Source: Mitosporidium daphniae (lineage: Eukaryota > Microsporidia). Taken from it: a DNA stretch of 64,000 nucleotides. How positions within the stretch are numbered: position 1 is the first letter of the stretch; each line of letters opens with the position of its first letter. Shown here in pieces: positions 53,014 through 64,000 of the stretch. The stretch covers positions 1 through 64,000 of the forward strand of contig NW_013546143.1 of NCBI RefSeq assembly GCF_000760515.2. The letters run 5' to 3'. Made by a program: the position numbers and the translations under genes. The notes beneath the pieces were generated by a model, which saw only the letters and a list, made by a program, of their open reading frames with translations, was not told where the DNA came from and searched no databases.

Positions 53014-54083
53014 ATGGGAATTTTCCCAAAACCGCTAGCAGATCGTGCAATTTTGTCATTGTCTCCATCATCGAAAAAGTGTGGGGACTTTTTGGATCGA
53101 TATTTGCAGAATCTGATTACGAACAATGTTCTCAAATTTTCTCCAAAAGGCATACATTCATTAGCGGTTGCCTTTCTGAATGCAAAAGTAACATACCACG
53201 TTTGAATTCTCCGTTAGGGGCGCATATTGTTTGATGGAATTCTATATAGACCCTTGCCACACTGTGAAGCATACATTGGGGATGGCGCTTTTTTACTTGA
53301 TATTCACCGATCGACAGAGCTGCCATTGTTGGCCCACCTGAACTCGTATATTTTGCGTCAGGAGGTCAAGATTGAGAATATTTCTCCCCAATATTCGGTG
53401 TTTGTGTCGCAGACAAACGAAAATCCGCAAGCCCTATTTGAGGATCCTCGATCTCCGTTACTGGGATATCGGGGAATCATGCGAAAGATGGCTTCTCTAG
53501 ATATCAACAATCAAATGCCTCGTTGTGAAGACTCTAGTTCAAAAGGCCTTGCATTTGATGCCGTTTATTCGCTAAAGAGGATTCTATTGGGCTGTCCAGA
53601 ACTTCCGTTTGACATGGTTTCTGGCTCTTCCTTGCCCTTTGAATGCAATTTGGATGTTTTCAACTTTAGTAGGTTTCCGATGGTTTTATGTAACGCCTAG
53701 TTGATTTCCACAAGGGATGCTACTTGGGGCAAGAGCTGACCATCCGGACCAAACATCAGGGGGTCATTCGGCGAAGATACATTCCCGTAAAGCTTCTCTC
53801 TGATCCGGCACACGAATTGTCAGTACCAGCTTCGCTTTGCGATCATGACTTGTGTATATATTTAAATGGAGAGCCCAGCAAATGTTACAATGCATTTTCT
53901 TCTCCCATCGAGTTCAAAGGAGGAAGATTGGTGTCTTTGCTGGGATCGATCGGACTGGCCAGGATGAGCCTTAACGAAGTTGAAAATGCGGATCCCATAT
54001 GGCCGATTCTCGTCAACGGCGAGAAGCGGTATGTCAAGCCCATCTTACAGCATGTCAAAAGATCAAACGTTTATTGCAAATAA
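53014..54083 (+). CDS. IBA57: Iba57/Caf17 Fe-S cluster assembly factor
   Basis: Exons 53014-53187, 53218-53668 and 53701-54083 give 335 aa; introns are 30 and 32 nt. The GcvT-like fold shows [10 protein letters not shown] and [16 protein letters not shown]. The signature [26 protein letters not shown] carries the conserved Cys of the K-GC-Y-x-GQE motif. It matures mitochondrial [4Fe-4S] proteins with Isa1/Isa2. The early residues [15 protein letters not shown] may include a short targeting region. Stop is 10 bp from the convergent aminopeptidase stop. Confidence 0.93.
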
Positions 54084-54093
54084 ATTTAAAGCA

Positions 54094-55816
54094 CTAATAC
54101 TGAGGGAAATGTCTGCAAAAGGCAGATATCTTATCCTCTGGCAGCGACAGCAAGAGCGTCTCGAGGCTCGATCCAGAGCTACAGTTAAACAGGAGTAAAG
54201 CAAACCTTGCCAATGTGGCTTTAGATCGCTCTAACAGCCAATATAGCAGCATACGAATGGGGCGGCCACTCATTCCCTTTGAAAGAACGCCATCTTCAGA
54301 AGACACTTGCATTGTTCCTGCAATGTCCAGATGGGCCCAGACCTGCCCATCGTCAACAAATTCTTTCAGAAATGCAGCGGCCGTACAGGCTCCGCCACCG
54401 CGCAAGCTAGAGGCGTTCTTGATGTCAGCAACGGAAGAGTCCATTAGTGGGCGATAGTCGTCCCACAAAGGCATTCGCCATATGCGATCACCAGAGGAAT
54501 ATCCGGCCTCCTCCATCTCTTTGAACAAATTGTCGCAGGTGGAAAAGATGGCTGAAGTGGCCGATCCAAGAGCAACGCCAATGGCGCCTGTCAACGTAGC
54601 AGCGTCAATAATAACGGATGGCGAATATTTTTTGATGAACACCAGCGCGTCGGCCAAAATTAGCCTACCCTCCGCATCGGTATTGTCAATCTTTGGTAAG
54701 CAAATGTGTATATCATCATACCTCGATGGTCTTCCCATTGCTGGCAGTGATGACGTCTCCAGGCTTGGTGGCTGTGCCGGAAGGCAGATTTTCAGTCAAT
54801 GGAATCACAGCAACAAGATTAATAGGCAGCTTACAGAAGGCAGCCGTAATGAACGAGGTCGCCATAATTGCAGCCCCCTGCATGTCTGCTTTCATGTTGG
54901 CCATGTTGGCGGCCGGCTTGAGAGAAATACCTCCAGCATCAAAGGTTACTCCCTTTCCCACTAACCCGATGGGAGATTCATCTGCAGATGAAAGGCCATT
55001 TGCATCTCGGCCTTGGTACTCCATTATTAAGAACTTGCAGGGTTCTGCTGATCCCTGGGATACAGAGAGAAAGGAATTCATTCCCTGCTCCTTGGCCCAT
55101 GATGCATCTTTGGCTTCTATTTTTACATGCGAAGAAATGTGCGACAGATGCTCTTGTGCAAATTTTTGTATCACTTCCACAAATTTCGAGGGCGTGCAAA
55201 TATTTGCCGGCGTGTCGGCCAAGTATCGTGTAACGTTCTGAGCAGACGCCATAATGAAGCCACGTTTAAACGATTGGATATCATTGGCAGTGCACACAGG
55301 AGCCATTTTAAACGACAGAGATTTGCAGTTCTCGGAAAACTTGAGGTAAGAATAAGACGAAAGGATGGCGCCTTCGACTGCAGCTTGAGAATCCGAAAAG
55401 GTATCAAGAATGTACTCCTTGACGCCCTGGCTTGAAAGCAATCTTACTCCATTTGCCGCCGCCTTACGAACAGATTCTCTTTTCTCGTAAAGAGAACGGG
55501 GGGTTGAAGAGTTTCCAAGGGAAATTGCCGCAAGTTGGAATGGAAGCGACGAGTCAATATTGTAGAGGATCCGACGTTCATCTTTCTTTCCTTCAGCATT
55601 GGTTTTTTCAAGCAGGGTTTTGATCGAGCCCTTGGCTTCGGTGGATAGAGTCGTTGATGAAACGGAAATATCAGGCGTCCCTGCAGATGGTCCCGACGTG
55701 GGCTTATCGCAAAAATATCCGGTAATAAACCCTTGGTGAAGAGGAATTGGTGACGATGACATCGAAAAAAAGAGGCGATTCCGATTTGAAACCTTCTGCA
55801 AAATGGCTCGATGCAT
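54094..55816 (-). CDS. leucyl aminopeptidase (M17 family)
   Basis: Exons (sense order) 55816-54722 and 54690-54094 (31-nt intron) give 563 aa. Metal and catalytic motifs: VGKGVTFDAGGISLKPAANM, MKADMQGAA and, across the intron, TIEIDNTDAEGRL. C-terminal DAATLTGAIGVALGS, RMPLWDDY, WAHLDIAGT. The N-terminus (MHRAILQKVSNRNRLFF) is basic and could target mitochondria. FDAGG and ADMQG replace the usual FDSGG and ADMGG, so two small-residue positions are altered. It is a hexameric dimetal exopeptidase. Confidence 0.95.
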
Positions 55817-55922
55817 TCTCTATTTATACTTATGTGGTGTTGATTGATGCAATTTAGTTTGCGCTAAATTGATTAAAGGCGGGATGATTTTCAATTTATA
55901 AAGTTGATTTTTTTATTTCAAA

Positions 55923-56195
55923 ATGAATTCTGTCAATCCAAAGCCGTTTTTAAACAGTTTGGCTGGACACATGGTTCTTGTGAAGACGAAATGGGGCCAC
56001 TCGTACAAGGGGACCCTGATCTCCATCGATTCATACATGAACCTACAGCTCCAAAATACGCACGAACAGGTGCCCGGTGCTGATGTTGCAACCGAGCCAG
56101 AAAGCTCCACAATGCTCGGAGACGTTATGATCAGGTATTTCTTTTTTCATGTTGACATTAGATGCAACAATGTCCTGTATGTTAAATCTGCTTAA
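55923..56195 (+). CDS. SMX3: Sm protein F
   Basis: Exons 55923-56134 and 56162-56195 (27-nt intron) give 81 aa. [20 protein letters not shown] then [19 protein letters not shown] (Sm1), and [17 protein letters not shown] (Sm2), specific for SmF. A loop insertion ([14 protein letters not shown]) lengthens the segment between Sm1 and Sm2. It is part of the heptameric ring on spliceosomal snRNAs. Confidence 0.96.
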   Translation: MNSVNPKPFLNSLAGHMVLVKTKWGHSYKGTLISIDSYMNLQLQNTHEQVPGADVATEPESSTMLGDVMIRYFFFHVDIRCNNVLYVKSA

Positions 56196-56294
56196 GCGGC
56201 CGTTCATCGGCTACCTGATGTCGCTCCCCTATGTTCTGGATTAGTTATTAAATTTCATGTAAATTTTAAATGGCGATTTTTTATACTGCACAAT

Positions 56295-57117
56295 ATGAAT
56301 GAAAGCCGCAATGACCTGATTCAATGGATCAATGATTTGTTGTCATTGAACGTTACCAAAATAGAGCAACTGGGCACCGGGGCGGTCTATTGCCAGATCA
56401 TGGATTCCATATATGGTACCGTTCTTTTTTCTCACCAAAGGGGATGTTCCCTTGCACAAGGTGAAATTCGACGCCAATCAAGAGTTTATGTACATTCAAA
56501 ACTTTAAAATTCTTCAGCTCTCCTTCACCAAGCATAACATCTTGAATGTGTGTCCCTTATTCATTTTTACTGGCTAGGCAATACCTGTGGAAAGGCTGAT
56601 CAAGATGCGATTTCAGGACAATTTGGTAATTCGCAGCAGGCTTACGGTGATTAGGAATTTTGCCAATGGATAAAAAAATATTGGGATTCATATTTCCAAA
56701 ACCAAAGCTACGATCCTGTTGCTAGAAGGAGCTCATGCTCCAACGCCCCGATTTTCCATATTTCGGACAGGCCTGTGGCGTCAAATCGAAATTCTGGCGG
56801 CGAGCACAGAGCCTTTCGGAGTACGCGATATTTTGTATAATTGAGTAGCTACTGTTGCACCCAAGTCTGTTGCTCTTAATCCCTGCTCAGTCAATAATGC
56901 CGGGAAAATGAGCGACCTAGCACAGCAGGTTGCCGACCTGACACAGTTGACGGCCGAGTTAAAGCTTAATTCGGAAAATATGGAGCGAGAAAGAGATTTT
57001 TATTTCAACAAGCTCCGTGAAATTGAAATTTTACTTCAGCGGGAATCAACCGAAAGCGACATATCAAAAGAAAAGCTAACCGGCCTCGTTATGTCCATTC
57101 TTTATAGTACCGAATAA
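56295..57117 (+). CDS. BIM1: EB1/Bim1 microtubule plus-end protein
   Basis: Exons 56295-56415, 56441-56547, 56578-56625, 56655-56820 and 56849-57117 give 236 aa; introns are 25, 30, 29 and 28 nt. The calponin-homology domain is LIQWINDLLSLNVTKIEQLG, TGAVYCQIMDSIYGDVPLHK, KFDANQEFMYIQNFKILQLS and FCQWIKKYWDSYF. A Ser-rich linker follows, then the EB coiled-coil dimerisation domain (RERDFYFNKLREIEILLQ), ending without the EEY/F tail. It tracks growing microtubule ends. Confidence 0.96.
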
Positions 57118-57196
57118 AATGCAATTCAGCTTTCAACTTTGAAATTGCATTTTACGGCAGTTTCTGGATTTTTCTTTGAATTTGTTATCTCCGTAA

Positions 57197-57585
57197 ATGA
57201 ACTTGGCCAATTCTGTACGTCCATGTTATATGTATTGACTTTCAGTTGATTGGTAAACGCATTCTGCCCCTTCTGGACCGTGTTGTGATTCGCAAGCCCA
57301 AGGCCCTGGAAAAGACAGCGTCTGGCATCTTAATCCCTGAAAAGAGCCAAGAATCCATTAGCCACGGCGAGGTTGTTGCTGTTGGACCTGGAGACAAGGT
57401 TGCTTTTGCGCTCGTCTAACTTTGGTAGGATTACAAAATGGTCCTAGTTCCTGGCGATAAAGTGGTCCTTCCAACATACGGCGGCACTCAAGTTAAGCTC
57501 GGTGATGAGGTACCACTTTGCTTCTGACCTTTAGATGGTATTTATTTTCCGTGAAAGCGAAATCCCTGGAAAGCTCATCGAATAA
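57197..57585 (+). CDS. HSP10: mitochondrial chaperonin Hsp10
   Basis: Exons 57197-57214, 57246-57398, 57429-57509 and 57535-57585 give 100 aa; introns are 31, 30 and 25 nt. GKRILPLLDRVVIRKPKALE, KTASGILIPEKSQESISHGE (mobile loop), VVAVGPGD, VLVPGDKVVLPTYGG and a C-terminal ESEIPGKLIE. It caps Hsp60. The first exon is only six codons, and the start is fixed by the short N-terminus normal for the family. Confidence 0.97.
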
Positions 57586-58010
57586 ATTGACAATTGTTAC
57601 GATTTTGGCTGTCAATAAATCATATCGTGTACACTGTATTTTAATCCAAATGACCAGCCGATGGTTCGCAAAAAAGAGGCAATTTTTAAGCAACTTGACA
57701 AGTTATCTGATTGCGTACCGCAATGTTGAGCGTAACACAAAACACAACACCAAAGGCAGCGTAAACTTTGGTATTTTTGGATCTTCCTTTGGCCGTTTGA
57801 AGAGCTCTTCTCATGGACGCTGTGTTAAGAAATCCAATGCTTTGCATTCTTCTAGCCTTACCGCTTTTGATGGGAGGTCTGTTTTTCATGCCGAAACCAC
57901 ATGATTGAGCGGAAATTCTTTTGGATGTATTTAAGGTTTATGAGGGAACTATTGCTTCCCTAAATAACAGTGACACGCAAGTGAACAAAATTAAATTTAA
58001 AAACCCATCA
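57586..58010. other. spacer with an unassigned 67-codon frame
   Basis: 425 bp between HSP10 and CUTA. On the minus strand a frame from ATG 57889 to TAA 57686 encodes a basic N-terminus (SMRRALQTAKGRSKNTK) and one hydrophobic helix (VYAAFGVVFCVTLNIAV), as in a small mitochondrial or ER membrane protein. The plus strand is open too (57648-57904). The right end carries the CUTA leader with AAAATTAAATTTAAAAACCC (57987-58006). Confidence 0.35.
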
Positions 58011-58331
58011 ATGGCAATGATTATTTGGTGCACCGTTCCAAATGCACTGAGCGCTATGAAAATATCGAAAAGCCTTGTTGAGTCCAAGCTTGTTGCATGT
58101 GTTAACATCGTTCCGGGCATCAAATCTGTTTATCAATGGGAAAACAAAATACAAGAGTCCGAAGAACAACTTTTATTCATCAAAACGGGGGAAGAACTTT
58201 TCCCCCAAGTCAGGGACAACATACTGAAGTTGCATGAATATGAGGTACCTGAAATCATTGGGGTTCCAATTACTCATGCACATCAGCCATATTTGGACTG
58301 GATATTGTCTTCAACTAAAAAAGTAAATTAG
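58011..58331 (+). CDS. CUTA: CutA-like divalent-cation tolerance protein
   Basis: An intronless gene of 106 aa, the usual CutA length. LVACVNIVPGIKSVYQWENK, EEQLLFIKT, LHEYEVPEIIGVPITHAHQP and YLDWIL are the conserved trimeric CutA fold. I take ATG 58011 because it follows the AAATTT-type leader; an open frame upstream lacks a Met. Role unclear across life (metal tolerance in bacteria). Confidence 0.92.
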   Translation: MAMIIWCTVPNALSAMKISKSLVESKLVACVNIVPGIKSVYQWENKIQESEEQLLFIKTGEELFPQVRDNILKLHEYEVPEIIGVPITHAHQPYLDWILSSTKKVN

Positions 58332-58362
58332 TTGCGAAAATAAAATATAAATTTTTGGTCTC

Positions 58363-59137
58363 ATGCTGGAGTTCTTTGGCGCTCCTGAATATAGTGTGCC
58401 TCCACTCCCGCTAAAAGTGGCAGACGCAGTTGGTGGGAAAATAGCTAATGCTACCAATAATATTACGGAGCCCTTTAACATCCTCACAGGTACCGGTTTG
58501 ATGCCCTGATCCTTTAGGAGCTCTTCCTTCGCCCGTTGGATCTTGTCTGGTTGAACATGGCAATACCAAAGTGATTGCTACGGTCAATGGACCATATCCT
58601 CTGCCCAAATCACAACAAGAAGCATCAAGAGCTGTTTTAAGGGTACGCGTGTTGCCCTCCGCCGTTTGCTTTGAGGCAATGACGCCCGAAGCGATTCAAA
58701 AGACCAAGCTGTGCTCATCCATTTTACAAGACATTTTGAAAGTCTCGTTCGAGTCCGTGATAATGCTAGATAGGCATCCTAGAATGGCGATTGAGCTTGA
58801 TGTACATATATTGGGCGATCATGGTGATGTATTGATGGCTGCCACGGTTGCATGTAGCGCCGCATTATCCCAGTCACAGGTCCAAATGCTCGATTTGCTC
58901 ATCGGCCTCTCGATCTCTAATTCCGCATCAAAGGGTGGCATCAAGTTGGAGGGCTTCCAAAACTCCATAAACGTGACCTATGCCCCCACCCTTTGTAAGT
59001 ATGCCTCCATATATGGGATGGGCGCACTTCAAAAAAATGAATTTCAAAAAATTGATTCTGCAGTCAGAGAACAGGCAAATTTTATTACAAAGCTTTTAAA
59101 AAAGTCGCTCTTATCGTATGCAGATGCTAACAAATGA
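58363..59137 (+). CDS. exosome RNase PH-like subunit (Mtr3/Rrp46 group)
   Basis: Exons 58363-58499 and 58528-59137 (28-nt intron) give 248 aa. SPVGSCLVEHGNTKVIATVNGPYPLP, SILQDILKVSFESVIMLDRHPRMAIELDVHI and AATVACSAALSQS are the RNase PH fold of the exosome ring. Catalytic RNase PH residues look degenerate, as in inactive ring subunits. The N-terminal extension of about 45 residues and the overall layout favour Mtr3, but Rrp46 is possible. It follows CUTA by 31 bp. Confidence 0.82.
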
Positions 59138-59202
59138 ATAAATATTTGGACCAGTAAATGTACAAGTGTAAATCTGGCCGTTCAAAATGGGTGTACTTAA
59201 TT

Positions 59203-62200
59203 TCACTTTGAACAAATCTTGGCTGCTATGCCTTGAATCATGCCGGTGATTTCGCGTTCCTTTTCAAGCAAATTTTGCAACTCGTTTGCCTTTTCCTCAA
59301 AAGTGGCGGCGGTTTTCTCCAATTCCAGCAGCTTTATTTTCTGGTCATCACACTATACATTAGAATTACTTATGCCTACTTCTGCTTGACATATGGACAA
59401 TAACCTCTCTTGATCTTGGTACCCAATTTTCTGAATACCAAGCTCATTTTGGAGATTGGACAATGCATTCTTGCAAAATAGCAGCTATTTGGTCAGATAA
59501 TTATATCACGCGTACCTCTGATTGGTGACTTTCATCCAATGCCTTCAGTTCAACTATGGCTTCCTCTTTCAACAAGACTTTGCGTTCAAGATGTGATATT
59601 TTCACCTTCAAGTCGTCACATTCGGAGGAGATTTGGCCAATTTCAACAGAAAATAAATTTTCGTTGGAAGATTTTTCGCTTAAAAAGGCTTCAAGATGAG
59701 CTTCATGCTGAGACGTTAAAGCACGGTTTTCACAAATGCTTCTTTCAAGCTCCTTTTCTAAATTGGATATAAAGGCGGACTTTTCTTCCAATTTAAGCGT
59801 AAATTCATTAAGAAGATTATTTTTCTCCGCTTCGAATTGATTGATAAGAAATTGCTTTTCAGACACTACCTTTTCCAATTGATTGCCAAGACATTCCTTT
59901 TCAGAGACGATCTTTTCCAGTTCATTGCCAAGACATTCTTTGGCAGAAATAATTTTTTCCAATTCTTCGACAAGATCTCTATTGAGGGATTGTAGCGAAC
60001 AAACTTTTTCCTCTAGCCCTGCCAATTCTACATCAGAAGACCCGATCATGAGTTCTTTTTGTTTAAGCTCGCTTCTTAAATCAGAAATTAGAATCGAATT
60101 TTCTTCCAGAAGATTGGCTGACGCTTCGTTTTGGGCAGATAAATTGCATACCAAACTTTGGTGCTCAATTAGATTTTGTTCCAAAGATACCATATTTACA
60201 GTTTTTTTGTCGAGTTCTGAAGAAAGTTGGTCTATAACGCTCTTGCTATTCCTCAACTGGCCCTTTAGCTGGTCAACAACTTCAATGTAATTGATGCTTT
60301 GAAGTGTATTGTCATCAAGCGAACTCAAATCGATTATCTCGATGTTGTTGAAGATAATTTCTGCAAAGTCAAGCAATTTTGGCTCAAGCATCCCGACATT
60401 GGTTAGCAAAGATTTTGGGCAAAAGTGCTTCAGTACGTGATATTGCTCCAGCAAAAGTAAATTTTCAATTTTCTGGAGGCCAAATTTGAGCGAGGAAAAT
60501 GGCGAATATGCAGCCGGATCTTCAAAAAGCAAGCGGGAATTCTCATCGCTAGACATGGAAAGAAAATACTCTTGTAAAGCTAAATGAAGGGAGCGCAAAA
60601 AGAGATATGAAATAATGAACGAAGAGTAAAAGGAATTGAGGTACTGACAAAATTGGGCCAAAAGTGAACCGTTCAAAGGTCTAGCGGCCAATTCAAGTTG
60701 GGAAGAAATCGATTTAAATTGGAAAAACGCAGTGGAGCACGTTTCGAAGCATATTTTCTTGATAGCATCTGCAATCAATTGAAAAAACGTTTCCAAACAA
60801 GCGGGCTCGATCGAAATGCAAGAAATTGCGGAGAACAACACCTTGAAAGCCTTAGAAAACATACTATCCTCAGCTTGGCAATAAAGAGAAAATGGAGAAT
60901 TCATCCTCAAAAAGCAGCGCTCTTCCAACAAATCACGTCCAAAAGAGAATGGAGTCAAAGGCAGATTATCACGTATGATTTCAACGACCGAATGGAATAC
61001 TGCGGGAAAAATCAACACCACAAATTGACCCTTTGTACTAACAATGCAGTCAAAAAACTCACGAAAGAAGGCCTGATTGCGAAAAATGTGCGAACACTTT
61101 TTTTTGAATTGCAGCAAAAAGGTCTTTTCCTTCATCCTAGTGATGATGGGAGTGATTTGTTGCTCTGGAAACACCACTGACGTTAAACAGACCATTAGCA
61201 TGGAAATGATATAAAAATTGTTATCTTCTGACGCTTCGGTGGCAATTAGCTCATCCAGCAATCGATTCATCAACGGGGATAACTTTTGCAAAATTTCGAA
61301 AAAGACCGGGGAATCTTTTGATGAAAATAACGGCAAAAACGATTTGAAGAAGCTTCGGATATTCTTTTGAATGGCATATTTTTCGGATAATTGATCTTGC
61401 ATTGCAAGCGAATTGAAAAATAAGCAAGTAGAAACCAGCAACAGCTGTTCATATTGACTACTATCTTGGACATCCTTCTCCTACATGATCAAAAATTTAA
61501 GCGAATACCAAAAACAGGGTCGAGTTGGAAAATATGTTGGCTAGAATAACAAGTGCACCGCTATGGGTAGCCAAATCAAAATGCCCCAAAAGCTTCGCAG
61601 TGCACTTTACAAACTTTTCTTTCGACAAGGGGAAAAAACTTTCGGCAAAAAAGCGTTCCTTTTTGTGGGTGATAAAGTACTTTAGCACCGCCAATAAAGA
61701 TCTATAAGATGTTGTTGGCGATTCCGGCATATCTTGTGTTGACAAAGTGTAGCAACTTATGACAAACGGAAGTGACAATGTCAATAATTCCGAAGCGGCT
61801 GACAAAGATTTTGTCTCGATATGGCTATTTTCCAGCGTTACTGAGATAAACTCGAGCGAAAGAAAATAAGACGCAGAATTAGAAACATTTCTTTCAGATA
61901 AAAACGAAATAATGCCGGGACACTCTTGCAATAAGATCGGGAAAGGCTCTATTGAGGCTAAACATATAATGAAGCTAAAATCAACCTAATTTTACCAAAA
62001 CCGATAGAAAGGCCAAATGCTCTTCAGAATTGCAGTTTAATTTGGCATGGCAAGCCACTTTCTCTAAAAGCTTAACAAGATGTTCGGCATTAGATATTCC
62101 CATGCTAGTGATGGGCAACCAAAGCGTCTGGGAAGACCAGACGCAAGAAAGATTTTCGAGTAAATTCTAGTCGAATAAACAGGCAAAACGCGTACCTGTA

Positions 62201-62456
62201 ACAGTGGATTCAAATACTTCAAAGGCTCGAGCAATGAGAAATACCTAAAGTCCGAAAAGAGAGACAAAATTTGAAGCTCAATGTTTGCACTCTGCTTGAT
62301 TTCCTTGGACATGTTGTGAATGTTAATAATCGAGTGGACATACATCGGATTCTCGTGATAGACGTCCATGAACCTCTTCTTCGATGCGTTTGGAGGTATA
62401 AGTGAGATGCAATGAGACAGCTTCAGTAGAAATTGCAATATACCATTTTCCAACAT
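59203..62456 (-). CDS. large helical protein with C-terminal coiled coil
   Basis: Exons (sense order) 62456-62196, 62166-61986, 61957-61509, 61480-59516, 59484-59380 and 59352-59203 give 1036 aa; introns are 29, 28, 28, 31 and 27 nt. About 700 N-terminal residues are Leu-rich helices without catalytic motifs. The last about 330 residues are a heptad coiled coil with internal near-repeats (ELEKIVSEKECLGNQLEKVV). The start follows TTTTTAATTTTA. A helical head plus coiled coil is the layout of p115/Uso1-type tethers, but I see no diagnostic head motif, so this is architecture only. Confidence 0.8.
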
Positions 62457-62546
62457 TAAAATTAAAAATTGGAGCCACATTGGAATGGGTGAAAATTTTA
62501 TTGGATGCAGAGTTAGCGTTTCCAAAGCACGACTAGATTGCAAATT

Positions 62547-63248
62547 TTATTCTGCCATTGTGATTGTTAGTGTTGCCGTAACGGTGGCAGTATATTTATC
62601 GCAATTTGAAGATGTAGGTGTAATTATTTGGTTATCCGTGTTCAATGTCGAAATCCTGTTCATATCGTTTCGGCCAATAGATTTTGTTGGCTTCGCCAAT
62701 ATGGAGCCTATCGACTCCAACGTTAAAGAGGCCGGAAATCTTTCGGCGGATCGAGCATGGGAGCAAAATGAGTCTTCCCCAATCAGACACATTGCTTGCA
62801 TGAATTTGCCTGGTGGACTATAGCAAACCGATCCTTCAGGACATTCGATCAGTCGAATGAATTTATAGCCGCTGCACTCGACAACATGCTTGAAGGCACC
62901 GTTAGTGGGAGGCAGACAAAATAAACCGCCAACCTAAAATTACACGACACGCATTACCCTTTCTTTGCAAAACAAGTCAAAATCAATCGGGGTCTCGCAA
63001 AAATAACAACTGGGAACTTTTCCAATCGAAGAGCAGCTTCTTCCATTTGGGCACGGCTTTAGCGTATTATCGGGGCAGCTGATTATATTTTCAGCATGGC
63101 TTGGATGGCAGTAATATCCCTCCGTCCTTTGAAGACAAAATTCTGGATCGATTTCATTCTTCGGATATGTCGATCTGAGCACAGCGGATTTACTTGCAAG
63201 TGATCCCGAAACTGACAAAGCAATCACAAAAAGAGTATAAAATAGCAT
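62547..63248 (-). CDS. secreted Cys-rich protein with two chitin-binding-like modules
   Basis: Exons (sense order) 63248-62958 and 62933-62547 (24-nt intron) give 225 aa. Signal peptide MLFYTLFVIALSVSGSLA. Module 1: FCLQRTEGYYCHPSHAENII then SCPDNTLKPCPNGRSC. Module 2: FCKERVGGLFCLPPTNGAFK, HVVECSGYKFIRLIECPEGS and VC. Each follows FC-x5-G-x-(Y/F)C-x-P...C...CP-x-G-x-x-C, similar to CBM19-type chitin-binding repeats of fungi. A Ser/Thr-rich C-terminus ends TATVTATLTI, a style common in fungal wall proteins. Likely a spore-wall or host-interface protein. Confidence 0.72.
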
Positions 63249-63369
63249 GTACCTGTTTTCAATAGTGTGGAAAAATTGGAATCCAACATCAGATTCAAAT
63301 ATTTAATCACACATTGTTGCCAAAACAGAGATGATATAAATATCCAAAAAATAAACACCAAAATGGTCG

Positions 63370-64000
63370 ATGTTTCTGAAGACCTTCTTTGTGCTATTTA
63401 TATTGCAAGCAATTGATGTATATGGAGAGCTATTAGTGCATAAGACGTTTTATTACCAAAGAAAACTTGACACATCTGTAAACTCCATTACTCGATCCTC
63501 GGATTGGACTAGTGTTGGGCACAGTTACCAACATCACAGCCAAAGAGACAGCATATTTGAGCTTTTGGAGACAACACAAAGTGCCTTAAAACGCTATCTA
63601 ATCTCCGTTGCCGATGAGGAAGTGACGGCCGAAGGCTTTTTATCGGGTCTACAAATGGTAGATCCTCAAATGTCAAACGCTTTAAAAGAATTAATTAGCG
63701 GAGACTTGAAAATTTTAGCCAAATCTGATCCTTTAATTGTTACCAGTTTATTTGATCTTCGCCTATGTAGGCTCAAGCCCTTTTCCAAAGACGCTTTAAA
63801 AGCTTTCATAGTATTTAGAAATGAGCATGTAATCGAGCTCTATGACGGAGACATTCGATATGACACATATCGGGCATTTAGAAAAGACTATCCCGCATGC
63901 TTACAGGCCTTTCCAAAGTCCTATTCAGATCCAAAAGAGCTTGCAAAGCTAACTTTCATGAATATGAATTCTCAAGACTCTTTACATACATTTCAACAAT
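63370..64000 (+). CDS. secreted protein, truncated by window end
   Basis: The ATG at 63370 starts a signal peptide (MFLKTFFVLFILQAIDVYG). The frame is open for at least 210 codons to the edge. The mature part is charged and helical with few Cys (RLCRLK, PACLQAF). No recognised family. It is divergent from the chitin-binding-like gene with a 121-bp spacer, so the two may be co-expressed. Confidence 0.7.
   Translation, partial: MFLKTFFVLFILQAIDVYGELLVHKTFYYQRKLDTSVNSITRSSDWTSVGHSYQHHSQRDSIFELLETTQSALKRYLISVADEEVTAEGFLSGLQMVDPQMSNALKELISGDLKILAKSDPLIVTSLFDLRLCRLKPFSKDALKAFIVFRNEHVIELYDGDIRYDTYRAFRKDYPACLQAFPKSYSDPKELAKLTFMNMNSQDSLHTFQQ

Noticed and set aside
57493-57693. 66-codon minus-strand frame beside HSP10
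   Set aside because: It runs through the HSP10 exon in antisense and shows no family pattern.
59203-62456. Confident assignment as p115/Uso1
   Set aside because: Only the helical head plus coiled-coil architecture fits; no diagnostic head sequence was found.

Overview
The window looks like a very compact nuclear genome of an early-diverging fungus. The content is eukaryotic (FACT, TFIIA, TFIIF, Prp46, Notchless, exosome, EB1, CDK). Several families are typical of fungi: Nto1, Bzz1, Rsc7, Cab3/Hal3 and a chitin-binding-like secreted protein. Nuclear genes for mitochondrial EF-Tu, MPP-beta, Hsp10, Coa6 and Iba57 imply a translating mitochondrion with a genome. Together with the tiny introns and short intergenic gaps, this suggests the Rozellomycota / basal-microsporidia grade (Mitosporidium or Paramicrosporidium type). 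That placement is inference from gene content, not a phylogeny. One N at 16356 shows this is draft sequence.

Almost every gene is split by ultrashort GT-AG introns, mostly 23-37 nt and two possibly 20 nt. All spliced models below were built by hand from conserved family motifs, reading-frame continuity and GT/AG boundaries. Where exons are listed without comment, they sum to a multiple of three. Many introns carry a CTAAC/CTAAT-like branch site close to the acceptor.

Layout. 1-1.2 kb: unresolved, with a Hen1-like methyltransferase start. 1.2-8.7 kb: a large unknown protein, Nto1 (PHD-bromodomain), Rab escort protein and Coa6. 8.8-15 kb: Atg18, Yop1/REEP, TFIIF-alpha, a PPCDC/Cab3-like flavoprotein, Efm4 and Ncs2. 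15-18.4 kb: four small signal-peptide proteins with hydrophobic C-termini, around MPP-beta. 18.4-30 kb: Spt16, Notchless, TFIIA-gamma, mitochondrial EF-Tu, TatD nuclease and an MFS carrier. 30-36 kb: SNAP-25/Sec9-like SNARE, Rsc7-like, DUF866 zinc protein, Ubc7, a single-pass membrane protein and TFIIA-alpha/beta. 36-46 kb: GlnRS, a polytopic membrane protein, Prp46, Trm11, tRNA-Ser(GCU), 1-Cys peroxiredoxin and CDK1. 46-50 kb: RBM42-like, PPIL4-like RRM, Kti12, a 1.7 kb gene-poor stretch and acyl-CoA-binding protein. 50-59 kb: Bzz1, Rpb5, Iba57, leucyl aminopeptidase, SmF, EB1, Hsp10, CutA and an exosome subunit. 59-64 kb: a helical/coiled-coil protein and two divergent secreted-protein genes.

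Genes are packed head-to-head and tail-to-tail with gaps of 2-120 bp. Divergent pairs share short AT-rich spacers built around AAATTT/TTAAATTTTAA. The most extreme is a 17-bp spacer between the Efm4 and Ncs2 start codons. Functional themes are basal transcription and chromatin (both TFIIA subunits, TFIIF-alpha, Spt16, Nto1, Rsc7-like, Rpb5), tRNA modification (Ncs2, Trm11, Kti12), splicing, vesicle traffic, and a set of unrecognised secreted or surface proteins.
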